64,000 bases of DNA from Enoplosus armatus (lineage: Eukaryota; Chordata; Actinopteri; Centrarchiformes; Enoplosidae), in contig NC_092191.1 in the NCBI RefSeq assembly GCF_043641665.1, forward strand, positions 927,501 to 991,500, written 5' to 3'. A program made the translations under genes and the position numbers. Below, one piece after another: positions 1 through 49,027 of the stretch (its first letter is position 1; each line of letters starts with the position of its first letter). Under the pieces are notes generated by a model, which saw nothing but the letters and a program-made list of their open reading frames with translations, did not search any database and was not told the DNA's origin.

Positions 1-340
1 CTATCTGTCCTGGTTCTCCCTCAGCTCCTGGTCTATCTGTCCTGGTTCTCTCTCTGCTCCTGGTCTATCTGTTCTGGTTCACCTTCAGCTCCTGGTCTAT
101 CTGTCCTGGTTCTCTCTCTGCTCCTGGTCTATCTGTTCTGGTTCTCTCTCTGCTCCTGGTCTATCTGTTCTGGTTCACCTTCAGCTCCTGGTCTATCTGT
201 TCTGGTTCTCTCTCTGCTCCTGGTCTATCTGTCCTGGTCTATCTGTCCTGGTCTATCTGTCCTGGTTCTCTCTCTGCTCCTGGTTCTCCCTCAGCTCCTG
301 GTTCTCCCTCAGCTCCTGGTTCTCCCTCAGCTCCCTGTAG
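1..340. repeat. Minisatellite, about 30-bp unit, cut by the window edge
   Basis: Tandem, imperfect repeats are built from the blocks CTCCTGGT, CTATCTGT, CCTGGTTC and TCTCTCTCTG or TCCCTCAG in changing order. The unit is about 30 bp with shorter variants. It ends near 340, where the sequence becomes non-repetitive, and it continues to the left beyond the window. Confidence 0.85.
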
Positions 341-381
341 CAGTGTCGATGCCTTGCTGTAGGGGACCTCAGCAGGGACGT

Positions 382-455
382 GTGGGGGGGTCTGAACCCG
401 CCACCTCGCTGTAATAACCGTCTGCTGCTGACCTTTCAGCTATCGGAGCCACTTA
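382..455 (-). repeat. Degenerate tRNA-like sequence (possible SINE head)
   Basis: Read on the minus strand, the segment has a weak A-box-like TAGCTGAAAGG followed about 35 nt later by a B-box-like GGGTTCAGACCCC. This spacing resembles the tRNA-derived head of a fish SINE. Stems are poor, so it is not a working tRNA. The assignment rests on pattern only. Confidence 0.3.
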
Positions 456-932
456 ACTCGTGGCCTTTCGGTTTCGGCTTTATCACCACCAAGATAATGA
501 GGCGTCGCCCCTGATTGGGTCCGAGGGAGACCCTGGGCATAACGGGAGGGTGAGGGAGGGGGGAGTCTAGAAGAATCTGCTGGGTCTATATTAGCCCCGG
601 TGAATCACGGCGAGCCTGGCATACCGGGTGTCCCCTTTCACACCATATAAGTCCACCCCCCCTCCTTCTCCCTTCAACCCCCCCCCCTGCCCTGCCTCAC
701 CCCACCTCATCCCTCAACCCCCCACAATGCAACAGTGCTATCTCTGGCTATTCTTAGGCTGTCACTTCAGCTCCTCTGAGCAGGCAAGTCCTCTTCTTCC
801 TCCTCTCAGCTTCTTCTTCTTCTTCTTTCTCTCAGAGTCTCGGTTCGTTTGTTCGACACACGTTTCAGTTTCATGTCAGGTTTGTTCTCCATCTTTCACC
901 TGTTTGAAATCCTTTTCTCTGTCTCCCTTCAG
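456..932 (+). promoter_or_regulatory. Putative ldb3 5' flank and promoter region
   Basis: This non-repetitive stretch lies upstream of the first coding exon. At 643-652 there is CCATATAAGT, which can be read as a TATA-type element (ATATAAG) or as a CArG box with one mismatch. An E-box CACCTG lies near 897. Such sites would suit a muscle gene, but they are short and unproven. A 5' noncoding exon may start here and splice to the acceptor at 932. Confidence 0.3.
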
Positions 933-1045
933 AGGCTACTCGGCGCCGGCCCTCCCTCCCATCCCTCCAGCAGCTGTGGGGTTTTTAAAACATTTGGTTT
1001 AATTGCCGTCGTCCATTTCGGAGGATCTTTTCATTGTCTGGAAGA
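933..1045 (+). other. ldb3: 5' UTR part of the first coding exon of ldb3
   Basis: A pyrimidine-rich tract ending in CTCCCTTCAG at 932 looks like a splice acceptor, so the ATG exon may be preceded by a noncoding exon, as in mammalian LDB3. If it is not used, the exon simply extends further upstream. The context of the start codon (A at -3) is favourable. Confidence 0.45.
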
Positions 1046-37616
<36,571 letters not shown>

Positions 37617-39470
37617 ACCCGCCCCCTGGAGGAGGAGGGGGCGGGGCCAACCAGCTGCAGATCTGCTGCTCCCGCCGTCGCCAGGGGCAACACTGCCGGC
37701 GACAACAACTTTTACAGATGTGTGCAAACGCTCTTTATGCAAAATACACTTTGGTTTGAGACTTTTCTTTTTGTGCATTAATATTAATGTTTAAAACGAC
37801 GCTGCCTGATGATTCTGCTTCTAACCAGGAAGTGATGATGTTTTCTGTTGTCCGCCCACTTTATGATGTTCTGTAGTGTTTTCTACCAGAAACTACATGT
37901 GTGTCCGAGGTGACCGCTGTCAGGAGGGTGCCAAATGAAATAACTGTACACTGTTTCAGTGTGAAATTCAAATCAGTTAACACATTGATAACGTGAGAAA
38001 ACAATATATGCAACTAAATTGATTGAAAATTAAAAATGTATGATAATAATTTTAATAATTTGTAGCTTTGATTGTACTTCATTTGTGCGTCGCTTTGTAC
38101 AAAAGCACCAAATGAATGAACGTAAATGTAAATTTGAATAATTCTCTTTACTTATTCTGTCTTTAAGTGATGAAACAACAAAGTAAAAAGTACAATTTAA
38201 AAGATACTACTTCATTTCATTTTCAGAGTTTTGTAATATTTCCAATGACATTTTAAATGAATTTCTTTATAATAGATTTTTTTAAATGTCTCATAATTAA
38301 ACACTGAAAATGCTGCGATGATTCGAGTGGCTCACTCCAGATGTGTGAACTGCACAGCTGCAGTTCGTCTCCAGAATATTGTTCTCATCATATCTCGGTC
38401 TTGTCTCGGTAAGGTGCCTACTTTGATTTAGGTTTGTTCAGGTCTTTTGAATGCTTCCTCCATTTTTGTGTTGACTTTGCTGAACTAAAAAGATATTTGA
38501 TTAATGTTTGGTTCAGCACTACAGTGTCAAACATTTCACCTGTCGAGCAGCGAAGCATCACTTTTACATTTTAAACTACATAAAAACTGTTTATTTCCTG
38601 TTTTGGTTTTGACAAGAACGTGATCCACTCTGGTCTCTCTGGTCTCTGGTCTCAGTCTTGAAACCAGTCTTGCCGGTCTGTACTCAGACTCGGGCAGATG
38701 TGGTGGTCTGGACTGAAGTGGTCTGACCGCCGCTGTGTGATAGTGAACTGCCTTATCTGAACTGTGTCGGACATGTTGTTGGAAGTGGGACTGGCAGTGA
38801 ATGTAAATAGAGACACAAAACAACAACAAAGAGGTGCAGAACGACCAGATAGATACGCGAAATGACTACAAAGAGACATAAAACCACCACCAAGAGACAC
38901 AGAACGACCACAAAGACACACAAAGCGGCTACGAAGAGACACAAAGACACAAAATGACCAGATAGAGACGAGACGACTGCTGTTGTCTGTCAAGATGAAG
39001 TTTTATCACCTCTTTGTGTCTTTGGACTGGTCTGGTCTGGACTCATCTCCTGCTCCACACAGTATTTCAGTGTATTTGGAGTCGTACTTCCAGGTGAACC
39101 TGCTCAGATGAGGCTGCTGCAGAGTGTTGATGGTGTCGGGTGATGTGATGTGGAGCGTAGCTACTAATCCCTCTCTGACTTCACGTACAGTAGGTGTTAC
39201 TATGCAACAAATAACCTTGAATTTCATATTTATTGACTGTTTTGACGGTGTGATATTTATTTAAAAGCTAATATATCGTCACTGCTGCGTTCAGTGCTCA
39301 TCAAATGATTAGTTCTTTCATTTGTTTTGTGGATGTTTGGCATCACAAGATGTATTTTGAGTGTTGATGGATTTTTTTGTAATTACTCTGTTATGTTTGT
39401 TGCTGTCCTGAACTGTGAGAGCTTGAATGTTTATTAAAGTGGCATTTTTCACTACAAGGCCACTGAATGG
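37617..39470 (+). other. ldb3: Probable ldb3 3' UTR
   Basis: AT-rich sequence follows the stop codon. Possible poly(A) signals of the ATTAAA type lie at 38029-38034 and 39433-39438. The latter is followed by GTGGCATTTTTCAC and looks the better end. Canonical AATAAA first occurs near 39784. The true end cannot be fixed without transcript data. Confidence 0.4.
38810..38990. repeat. Minisatellite of AAAGAGACACAAAACGACCA units
   Basis: Imperfect 21-24-bp units with the core CAAAGAGACACAAAACGACC. It is the inverse complement of the repeat at 33125-33265 and a common repeat type in fish (recalled). Confidence 0.75.
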
Positions 39471-41829
39471 CTCCGTTCACACTGTTTCACACATTTAGAC
39501 TGTTTTCCATTTTATGCTATGAAGCCCCTGGAGTCCCAAAAGATGATATTTTTTACTTTCTTTTATCTTGTGCACACAAGATCTAATACAATGATCATGT
39601 TTTGGGACTTGTACATAAGGTATAACTTACATCCCATGAAGATACAAAGCAGCACGACACAACACAATGTGTCATTTAGAACTGAACTCCTGGATTATAT
39701 TATTAAGACATTTCCAGCCACCAGAACTGAAATATTAAAGATTAAAACTGTTCAAATTGTATTCTGAAAGTTGAACAGAAAAAAATAAATGATTGCCTTG
39801 TATTTGTCAAGAGAAATTGGGGGGTTTCCCATTCACTTCAATACAGGCAGCGTGTTTTAAGCAGCATCTGGTGGCCATTAGAAGAACTGCACCTCAACAA
39901 ACTGCGATATAAAGCACGATCCAGGTGTTTGCTCCAGGTACATCGTTAAAGGTGTGAGAGAGTAAACAAGATAAAAGCACATCAAATAAATACAAACATC
40001 CGGTGGTCTTAAAGCGTCAGATCTGGTGTCTTTCAGTGTGAACAGAGCCTCAGACACACTGAATAAATGATTTAGGGCAGCGGGACTTTTGGTTTAAGAA
40101 ATCTGTGTTTTTCAGATGAACTTAAATGACACACGTTGCTGTGGGGAAACTTTAAAGGTTGGGACACGTCTCCCTGCAGCGGGTCGTGCCTTCGGCCGCT
40201 CTGTGATCTGTTTGTCTGACTGGCACACACACTCGGCCAGGTGTGTGCCGGTGTACAGTTTTTACTTTGAATATTTTATACAGTTTGTGTGTTTTTCAGA
40301 GAGTGAATGTGTGCATGCAGAGCGTTGTCACAGTTTGTCACAGCATGTCGAACGAGGAAACGTCAGTATTAGTGTCGCTGCGTCGTGAAAAAGAGAAGTG
40401 CAAACCTCCCTGTTTAACATTATTATGAGTGATTGAACTGGTTTTGGTGTCAATGAGCTGTAGTACCAGTAACATTAAGACTCAGCTGCTTCACTACATT
40501 TGTTTAACATGTTTTAAATATATGAAGATTATATGTGTTGCAAGTTGAATAAATTGAGCACTTCAAACACTTGAAAACATGCTGTAAAGGTTTCTTTATG
40601 TCCTGTCCTGTTTGACTTTTGAAAATTACCTTAGAATTATTATTCATTATTAATTAATGTGCGAACAAAACAACTACAAACAAAAAACAGATATAACTTT
40701 GATCATTTTACAAAGAAGGTTTGGGTTAGTTTGCGTCATCCATGGGTTTGAAACATTTACACAAAGTTCCTCTTTCACTTCTTATTTCTGCTCTCCAGCA
40801 GTTTTCTGTAACTCTGACACACAGGTCATGACCTCAGAACGTGTCCTGTATCAACAGCAACTTACTGTTTATTCTTTTACACAGATGTATTATGAATGTC
40901 AATATTATCCGTCTATTATGATGATGATGAGGGTTATTATTGTTGTTGTTATTATTATTAGTTGTAGTAGTAAAGTTAGTGGACATGATGTTCCGTTTAT
41001 CAACACCAGAGGCCGCCTGTGTCGCTTTTCGATTTGATTTCAAAATAAAAGCCCGCAGGTCACTGCAGGAGTGAACAGAGCAGCAGTGATTGGAGACACA
41101 GAGGAGGAGAAAATGAAGAGCTCTCACTCTGCCTCTGTGTCGGTGGACCAAATGTCAATGTGGTACAACGGCTTGGAAAATACTGTAGTACTACACAGTA
41201 CAGTAATACACTGAATTACATTCAAAGGGTTATTCATTCTACTTTATTACTAATTACTACACAGGTTCTGACTGTGCACTTATGTTGGAGGCTGTTATTA
41301 ATTAATCAAATATCTATAAATCTAAATCTTAATGATGTAAAACTAATTCATAAAAACACACTTCTTTTTCAGTGTAACCTCGTTGTTCAGCGAAGGAAAA
41401 TAAAGATTTTTCATGTTTTATTAATTCGGTCAACTGTTAATTAACTGTATATATTTTCTACATGAAGGTTGAAGGAATACATGGTGGAATACAATTCTGG
41501 TCAGAAAATACTGAAAGTTTAAGTTTCGTCTAAAAATAGTGGAATCAACCTATAAAATACTAATCCTGTTAGTTATCTAATTGTAAAATGCATCTCCCCT
41601 CAATTTGCTAGAAATAAAAAAATCCCAGAAAAAACCGGCTGCTGGAAACATGCCCTCGTGGTCCTCAGTGGCCGCTGCAGCCCTGCGAGCAACACTAACA
41701 GCAAAGCTAACTAACGTTTGTGCATGTTTACACGTGTCATTGTACCTCCCAACTTGGTAACTCAGAACCTCTATTAGAAAAATGTCCACTTTTAAACGCG
41801 ACACCCATTTCAAGACACCTGAAAGGTGA
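39471..41829. other. Intergenic region between ldb3 and the next gene
   Basis: AT-rich, without a recognised gene. Short TTA/GTT runs lie near 40917-40975. The only ORFs are short and lack domains. Confidence 0.5.
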
Positions 41830-42162
41830 AAAACGAGCGCATGCGTGTCGGTAAACACCCACTCTTGCCGGCTGGAAGTTCGGCCATTCGTTTTGAAGCA
41901 CAGAGTGAGCCATCGTTTCAGTTTGAGACGATCTTTGTCAGGCTGGCGCTTGCTCTCCTCCATCATCAAACAGCCAGACCGCAGAGAGACCGAGCGGGGA
42001 GCCGGGGAGTACGACGCCGAAAATATTACAAGAAACGCTGGGAAATTACGCTTTTCGCTCGTGTTATTCTGGTGGGAATTAGGACTTGAACAACTAGGAT
42101 GAAATAACGTCGAAAGCAGCGCCACGTCCACGGGACAAATTAAAGAAAGAAGAAGAAGAAAG
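41830..42162 (+). other. Putative promoter and noncoding first exon of the next gene (bmpr1a by synteny)
   Basis: A locally CpG-rich, non-repetitive stretch ends in GAAGAAGAAAG|gtaaggc, a strong donor at 42163, in an otherwise CpG-poor neighbourhood. It has no convincing start codon or conserved peptide, which suits a 5' UTR exon. In human and other vertebrates BMPR1A, a type I BMP receptor, lies directly downstream of LDB3 on the same strand and has a noncoding first exon and a long first intron. The identity is therefore inferred from gene order only. Confidence 0.45.
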
Positions 42163-43527
42163 GTAAGGCAGAATCAAACGTGAATCCAAAACTTCATTCC
42201 CAGCCTGCGGGTCTGAGCCCGACTTTTGGGCTCCGTCTACCTGCTGGAGCAAACGCAGTCGCGGGGATGGAATGCTTCGTGTTTACGATTTAAAATATCT
42301 GTTGTGTTTTACACTTGACTTTGTGGGTAATTTTATTTTTTTTTGTGTGTAACTTATACAATTGATTATATATTAGGGTTGTGGAAACAAGTTACCTAAA
42401 ACAATCGGAGTTCGGCTAACAGATTTCTGTTGTGTGTGTGTGTGTCTGTGTTGGTGCCGGGAGATAGACGGATCCTTCTGGCTGCTGTCGTGGAAAAAAA
42501 AAAAGTTTGCCTCACCTCTGCTGCAGCACGAAGTTAGGCTGCTTGTTATTTAAAATCACAGTTAACTACAAACACACCATCACCGATCACAAATAATGTA
42601 ATTAACCTTTGCAGTCGTTATCTCGGTCATCTTTGCTGCAGTGGCGTTTGTCTCGGGAAAGATATTTACTGTTGATCGCTTGTTAGCCACATTCCTCGGT
42701 TAGCTAACTTTGCTGCATAGTTTACATAGCTCGTCTGTAATTATAGTAAAGCTTGAACATAAACATAGCATACACTCTTCGGCCAAAACATTTCAATTTT
42801 AATCAGTTTTATGGTCACTTGTCACACTGTTCTCACTAAAGTTATTTGATAGGAGCTAACGTTGAAGTCGTTAAAGTTAACTTTAGGTTAGCAGTCTCTG
42901 CTAACTTTGCCTTTTAGTTGACGTTAGCTTTGTAGCTAGCGTGTGAGTGTTTATTGTGGCCAAAGAGGAATGCAAACTTCGTTAAGACAGCTGCTTTAAT
43001 CGTCTGTTAATAGTTGTGTTGTTTTATCACGTTAACTTAGTTGTTTCTTTCATTAAAACACTGGTAGATGCTAATGTTGTTAAGGTGACTTAGCGTCGTC
43101 TGCTAACTTTGCTTGGGACCATTTAATTTATAGCTGTAATTCATTTTCAGATGTTTGAACAAGCTGTTAAATGTCACAGCTGATCTGATTGTTCTCAGTT
43201 TCTTTTAGTTTTTCAGTCTTTTCTCGGTGACCTGTGCGTTGTTAATGCCGCCATGACTTCATGTTGTCCGGATCTGTTGCTGATGTTCTTTTGTTCAGAG
43301 ATAAAACATTTAAATTGGATTAACAGACACGTTGAGAGGAAACACTCCGGTCCTCTGTGGTGTTTCAGGACTCAGTCTCTTCACTTCTCAGATGTATAAA
43401 GTTTATGTGCACGTTTTCATATCAATAACTTTATTTCATTTTTATCACCCAGTGCCAAAATAATAACATGATCAATTACAGTATTGATGATTGTTTTGAG
43501 GACAAGTTTATTTATATAGCTTTTTCT

Positions 43528-43720
43528 TGTACAATTGGGGCTGCAACTGGTCATTATGTCCATTATCAGTGAATCTGTCTGTTATTCTTCAGTTGTCTTG
43601 TTTTGTCTTACCAGCAGTCTGAAACCCAAAGATAGTCAGTTTATTATATAAAGCAGAGAAAAGCTGCAAATTCTCACATTAGAGACGCTGGAACCAGATA
43701 ATGTTTGAGATGTTTTGTTC
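43528..43720. repeat. Dispersed repeat (GGGCTGCAACTG type), copy 1
   Basis: It runs from GGGGCTGCAACTGGTCATTA past GAAACCCAAAGATAGTCAGT to a tract on GCTGCAAATTCTCACATTAG. The same family recurs at 46449-46640, 49566-49720, 54179-54350, 58251-58390, 59580-59725 and 61170-61450, always with a GCTGCAAC or GATTAAT phrase and AAAGATATTCAGTTTA. Confidence 0.65.
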
Positions 43721-45266
43721 TGGTAATAGATTTAAATTGTTACTTGAGATTACAAGTGAGATCATTATCAGTTGTTGTAGGTGAGTAACTCAAGTCAAAC
43801 ATATCTTTTCTGTCCTCATTTCAGAATCATACTTTTGCTGGTTTCGGAAATGTGCTGCTTTTCTCTGTTTCATGTCATCATGAATTGAAAACTTCATCTA
43901 TTGATGGGTTTACTCTTAAACTGAAGAATTTGAGTGGGGGGTGCTGTTTTACGCAAACCTTACTTATCTAAATAAACCTCAGATGGTGCCTTTTACGTCA
44001 GCTGTTTAACGCTTTATTGGTTTAAACAAAAAGGTCAAACTCTTCACTTTTTGTTTCTGAGTTTTGGATGTTTTTTCATAAATAAGCAGCTGAACGAATG
44101 TAACCTCAGCGTCGTTGTAACTCTGTGTGTCGTCCAGCTCTCATGACTGAAGCTTCGTTTTAATATAAACCAGGAGTTGGCTCATTAAGTCGTGTCTGAT
44201 TCTGATCGGGAACCAAATGGTCCCGATCAGCCGGCTCATTGAGCTGCTGGGTGAAATGTTGAAGGTTCAGTTTCTGTTGGTTTGGATGTTAAAGGTGATG
44301 AGGACGGCTTTCTGTTCGACATGTGGATCCTGCTCAGCCTAAAGCCCGTTGATTTGTCTGCTGATAGTAAGAGAAGAAGCATTTTACTGTAACTGTTGGA
44401 CCTTGTGCCACTTGTTGTTTTGGTGGTTGTCTGAATGAATCCAGCTGCTCGCTCTGAGTGATGCTCAAAGGACCAGTAAAGCAATCAATAAGTGGATCAA
44501 TTGATCAACTATAATGTTAATAACTCTCTAATTTTTATTCAGTGTGATCTTTTTATACACCATGTCCATGAGCAGCATCAGGAGGTTTGACAGGTTGTGG
44601 CTGAATACAGGATTATAATGTCATTATTTAAACTCTGTCAAAATGTTCATCATATAATATCTGAGGTCTGCAAAGTTTGGCTTCCACAGTCACTTATTCT
44701 TAAATCTGGTGTGATTACTGATACTTTACATTCAGGGTGTGCTCAAATCAAGCGCTCCCTGTTCTCAGATAGACCCCCAAGTGTCATGTTACTGCATTAC
44801 AGTAACAGGTAACAGGCTTCATTCAGAGTCCTGTTGTGTGTAGGTCCAGTTACATTTATTTACAGTGATGGTTTTTACTCTCCTTGTCAGCAGAGCGTCA
44901 GCCAATCAGAGAGGAGATGAGATATTTCTGTCTGTGTTTTCAGTTTTGTATTAGAAGACATGGACAGCAGCATGCTGCACTTCAGAGGATCATTTGAGTG
45001 AAAAAGAGGAAATAAAAAGTCTTTTTGACTCATTACAGAATTTATCCTGTCCTGTATAAAGTGGATCATTTTCTTATTTTTTGTTCCAGTCTTGATGTCA
45101 GCGTTTGGATCAGAGGAGGGCATGTTAAACTGTGCAGGAGGAGAGGATGAAACTCTTCTAGTGTTTGTTCATGCGACATCATATAGATCTGCTCTGTAAA
45201 CATGATGTCCTTTGCTTTGTTTGGAGATTAAGAAGTTCACACTCTGTGTACAGGATGGTGGTCTCA

Positions 45267-45270
<4 letters not shown>

Positions 45271-45321
<51 letters not shown>
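45271..45321. repeat. (GT)n microsatellite
   Basis: Pure GT run of about 25 units. Confidence 0.92.
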
Positions 45322-45324
<3 letters not shown>

Positions 45325-45461
45325 CAGTCGGCGTGCTGTTGTATCGAAAAAGAGACCTTTGCATATAGCCAAACAGATCATTATATTTTACACTATATTT
45401 GCATAAAACAGTAACTGACACCATTCGATTAGCATTGTGGTGGTGACTCCCACAGCCAGGC

Positions 45462-45464
<3 letters not shown>

Positions 45465-45500
<36 letters not shown>
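45465..45500. repeat. (CA)n microsatellite
   Basis: CA run about 145 bp after the GT run and complementary to it. The two could pair in a transcript. Confidence 0.92.
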
Positions 45501-45502
<2 letters not shown>

Positions 45503-45766
45503 TATCTGCAGTCACGGACACAGAACACGTCTGACGCCTCGGCTCATTGAACACACTCGTGCACTTTATGCTAATAGATAGATAGTAAATAAGCTAGTCA
45601 GCGTCAGTCGACCTTAAATCAACAGTCAGGTGTTCATGTGAAGGCTGAAGCAGGTTTTGGTGGCTGTAATCAGTCCTCCTGTTCATACGGGACATTAAAA
45701 GATCCGTTTAACAGGCTTATTTCCAATATAAGTGATGGGGATCAAAGTCCACAGTTCATTCTGTGC

Positions 45767-45811
45767 ATATATATATATATCTATATAGATATAGATATAG
45801 ATATAGATATA
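45767..45811. repeat. (AT)n/(ATATAG)n microsatellite
   Basis: AT run followed by four to five GATATA units. Confidence 0.85.
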
Positions 45812-46134
45812 CTGCTGGAGCCTCACAATAGCTTCAGATAAACTTCTGAATACATTCATCACAGTAAGAAGGGATCCCTTAATGTCCAGTGATTACAGCA
45901 AGCTAACCCTGTTCCAGGGTTCATATGGACGACTGCTAACATTAGAGAGTGTTCTTGTACACACACTGCGGTGTGTTGCAGCAACACCTCAGCTGAAACA
46001 ATAATGCGAAACAATCAGATCAATACGTCATCGCAAACAGAGAGAGTGCGTCTTTGTACCTTTTTATGTTTCTTGTATATTATTATATTAACGTCTGTCC
46101 TAATTTGTGACTGAAAATGGTTTGAGTCTTGTAC

Positions 46135-46420
46135 TTTCACAGCCTCCTCCTTCCTTTTGCTTCCTCCCTCCCCGTGGGGGGGGGCATATTGGTGGGGGAG
46201 GCGGTGTTAGAAATAAAAATCTAGTATTATCCATATGTTAGACAGCTGTACATTCCACAGCCAAGCCCAGGATCTCTGTTGCCGAAATAACAGTGTGTGA
46301 CAGTGGGCGAGCCAGCTAGGCCACAACAAGAGAGAGGGAGACAGAAAGCGAGACGTTTGGGGAGGTATTGTTTCAGAAGGCAAAATAACGCTCTGCCTCG
46401 ATGCATTGTTCCTGTTTAAG
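46135..46420. promoter_or_regulatory. High-complexity segment, possible conserved enhancer
   Basis: Non-repetitive sequence stands out from the AT-rich surroundings. It includes ACATTCCA (TEAD/M-CAT type), CAGCTG (E-box) and GGGCGAGCCAGCTAGGCC. It contains no long ORF. Regulatory role is a guess from composition and motif density. Confidence 0.25.
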
Positions 46421-46448
46421 ATAGCACGAGATGTTATATTGTAGACTT

Positions 46449-46640
46449 ATGTGCTGCAACTATTATTTTCATTATCAATTGATCTGACAGCCATTGGATT
46501 AATTGTTTGGTCTATAGAGTGTGAAAAGTACGGATCACAAATTCGTAAAGCCCAAATCAAATGTGTTGTTCTCCAACCTAAAGATATTCAGTTTACTGTC
46601 AGACAAGCTTGAGCTGGAACAAGGGAATGTTTAGAAATAT
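46449..46640. repeat. Dispersed repeat (GTGCTGCAACTATTATTTTC type), copy 2
   Basis: GTGCTGCAACTATTATTTTC, TTAATTGTTTGGTCTATAGA and CTAAAGATATTCAGTTTACT occur in order, giving a well-preserved copy of the family first seen at 43528. Confidence 0.7.
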
Positions 46641-48489
46641 AAACGATTAATCAATGATCAGATATAGTTTTGTTTTCAAAGTGTCAAACAGGTTTCGGCT
46701 GTTTTCCTGAAGAAAAAACACACGTCATTTTCTTCTAATGCCACGAAACAACAGAACTTTGACGGTGTTATTTATTAGGACATTTCAGTATCTATCAGCC
46801 TATAAACCACCCAGACACGGAGCTCCTGTCAGGCTGATACTCTACAGGCTGTGTGAAGCAGCACGGACACAAAGTCACAGTGTCAACACGTCATAGATCC
46901 ATCAGTCCTGTTCGGTGTGTTTGTGCACCAGCAGCCTGTGATGAAGGATTCAAACGTACTCGTGTCTGCGGGGACGGATGAAGGTTAAAAGACGTCTCAC
47001 CATCTTTTCTGTCCGTCCTCCGTCTATCGCTCTGACTGAGGACACAGACGCCATGTTATCTCTTTCTCCCTCTGATTAAGTATCCTTCAGTGATTAGTCT
47101 GTGGAGTCACTCGGTCTGTACTGTGTGTGTTTGTAGCTGCAGATCTATTCTTATAAAATGACAACGGACCCTGTTCGGTCCTGACCTCTGTACTGGGACC
47201 ATACCACTCTCCGGGAAAAGACCAGTTAATGCTTGTGGAGTCTGTCAGGAGAGCACTGGCTGCTGGGAAAAGCTGATATCAGCCAGTAAACCAGTGTTCA
47301 GCCCAACACACACACACACACACACCTCAGCCTAACAAACACACACAGACATCTCAAGCACAAAAAAATGGCCGTGGGTTAAATTTTACAGTCCTAAGTC
47401 ATCCAGTCACACACACTTTGTTGGCCAATCAGATGCCTGGAAACACACTCTCCAGCTAAAGCACCTTGCAGACTGTGATCCTGGGACCTCTGGTAGTCCG
47501 TGTGTGCGTGTTTGTAGCCAGAAATGATGTAAGAAAAAAAACCCCACAACATCGCAGGGTAGTTTTGTGTTGATGATGTTCTGACGATAAGATAAACTGT
47601 TTATTGTTGTTAAGTTTAAAGCTTGTGATTTCTGGCTCTGTTTGTGGCTCAACGTGGTGAAATGAGTTTGTTGCTTTGTCCCCATCTGCTGCTGTCTTCT
47701 TCTCACAAGGCTTCAGGTTTCATGTCCAAACCTCTTCCACACTTTCAGAGTCGCTCCCTGTTTGGCCGGCGTCCATGTTTCTTGTTGCTGCTGTATGAAG
47801 TAAACACATCAACACATTACAATATGGTTGATATCATGATAGGACATATTTTGTGTCCGTCATAATAGGACGTCTCTGTCATGGAAATGGAATGTATTGT
47901 AATGTGGAACAGTGAATGATTATGGCTCCATATGGTGCAGGACACTCAACTAACCAAGTCAGTCAATCAGTTTGATAAACTATAACCACATTATCATGAA
48001 GGGGGGAAAAAATCAAGAATTTAGACGTCTGGAACTAGTGGTGTTTCTATTATTTTGTCCACCACATTTATATGAACGAGGGCAGGCTAAATAACGAGGT
48101 GGCAAACGCCAAACATCTACAGCAGGGACACTTTTCATCCTGTCCCTGTTGTTAGTGTTCGTCTCACCTCCCGTCGCTTCTCTCTTTGAGTGCAACAGGC
48201 TTTATTGTCTTCATTCTCACACCGCTGCTAAAAGCTAAATTTAACCCTTGATCATGAAAGAAGAACGAGCATGCTCTCCTCCTGCAGTTTTCTTCTGTAG
48301 TCGACCTCATTTTGTTTTGTTCCTCTCTTTATTTCCTACATCTGTTTCTCCCTTTTCACATTACATCTTTCTTCCGTGTCTCCCGGTTCAGGTCTTGTCT
48401 TTATTGGCTGTTTATTAGAACCAGTACAGCTCACATTCTGTATGTTTGATGAGGCCATCTCATGTAGAAACGGCTCACAAACACAGATC
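46641..48489 (+). other. Putative intron, no recognised feature
   Basis: Apart from a short CA tract near 47308-47326 this 1.8-kb stretch shows nothing I can name. Its ORFs are short and lack domains. Confidence 0.45.
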
Positions 48490-48820
48490 TCTTTCTCTTC
48501 TGGGTGCTTCTACTCTGCAGTCCTGACCCACAAGATCTCTCTCTTTTTTCTCTCTGCTCTTTTTCCGTCTCGGTTTCTTTTTCCCTCCCTTCCCTCCGTT
48601 GCTCCTGTCGGTGTCTCCCTCCTCTGCTCGGTCTACTTCTTCTCAGTTTTCTCTCCTGGGAGTGTTTCCAGTCTTGGAGGCTGAGCTCGGGGATCTCTCT
48701 CTTTCCTCTGCTCTATTTCTATCCCTCTCTCCCTTTTCTCTGCCCCCTTGTTTTCTCCTCCATTTCTTTCTTTTCGTCCCTCCTCCACCTCTCCCCCTCT
48801 TGGAGTATGTTTCCAGTCTC
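48490..48820. repeat. Polypyrimidine tract
   Basis: About 330 nt dominated by C and T on the plus strand, rich in TCTCTC, TTTTCC and CCCTCC, and prone to triplex formation. It contains one of two near-copies of GTTTCCAGTCTYGGAGGC (48665 and 48808). Confidence 0.6.
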
Positions 48821-49027
48821 GGAGGCCGAGGATCAGATTACTCAGGGAGTCTCGGAGGCTCTCTGGCGAGGTGGCAGTGGTGGTGGAGGAGGGATGTAGG
48901 GAGGAGGTAGGGAAGGAGATCAGGTTTCACATCTCCAGCGCTCTCCTCTGTCTGCCTCGGCTCCCTCCTCCTCCTCCTCTTCCCCCCGGTGGCCTGGAGA
49001 CAGAGTGGCTGAGCCGGGGAGGAAAAC

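Larger units (their letters stand above)
42163..46134 (+). other. Putative first intron of the downstream gene, part 1
   Basis: AT-rich intron-like sequence with GT/CA and TATAGA microsatellites and one diverged dispersed repeat at 43528-43720. No exon is recognised. Confidence 0.45.

Noticed and set aside
41577..42131. 184-aa minus-strand ORF
   Set aside because: It lies opposite the putative CpG-rich first exon and shows no domain. CpG-rich DNA has few stops by chance.
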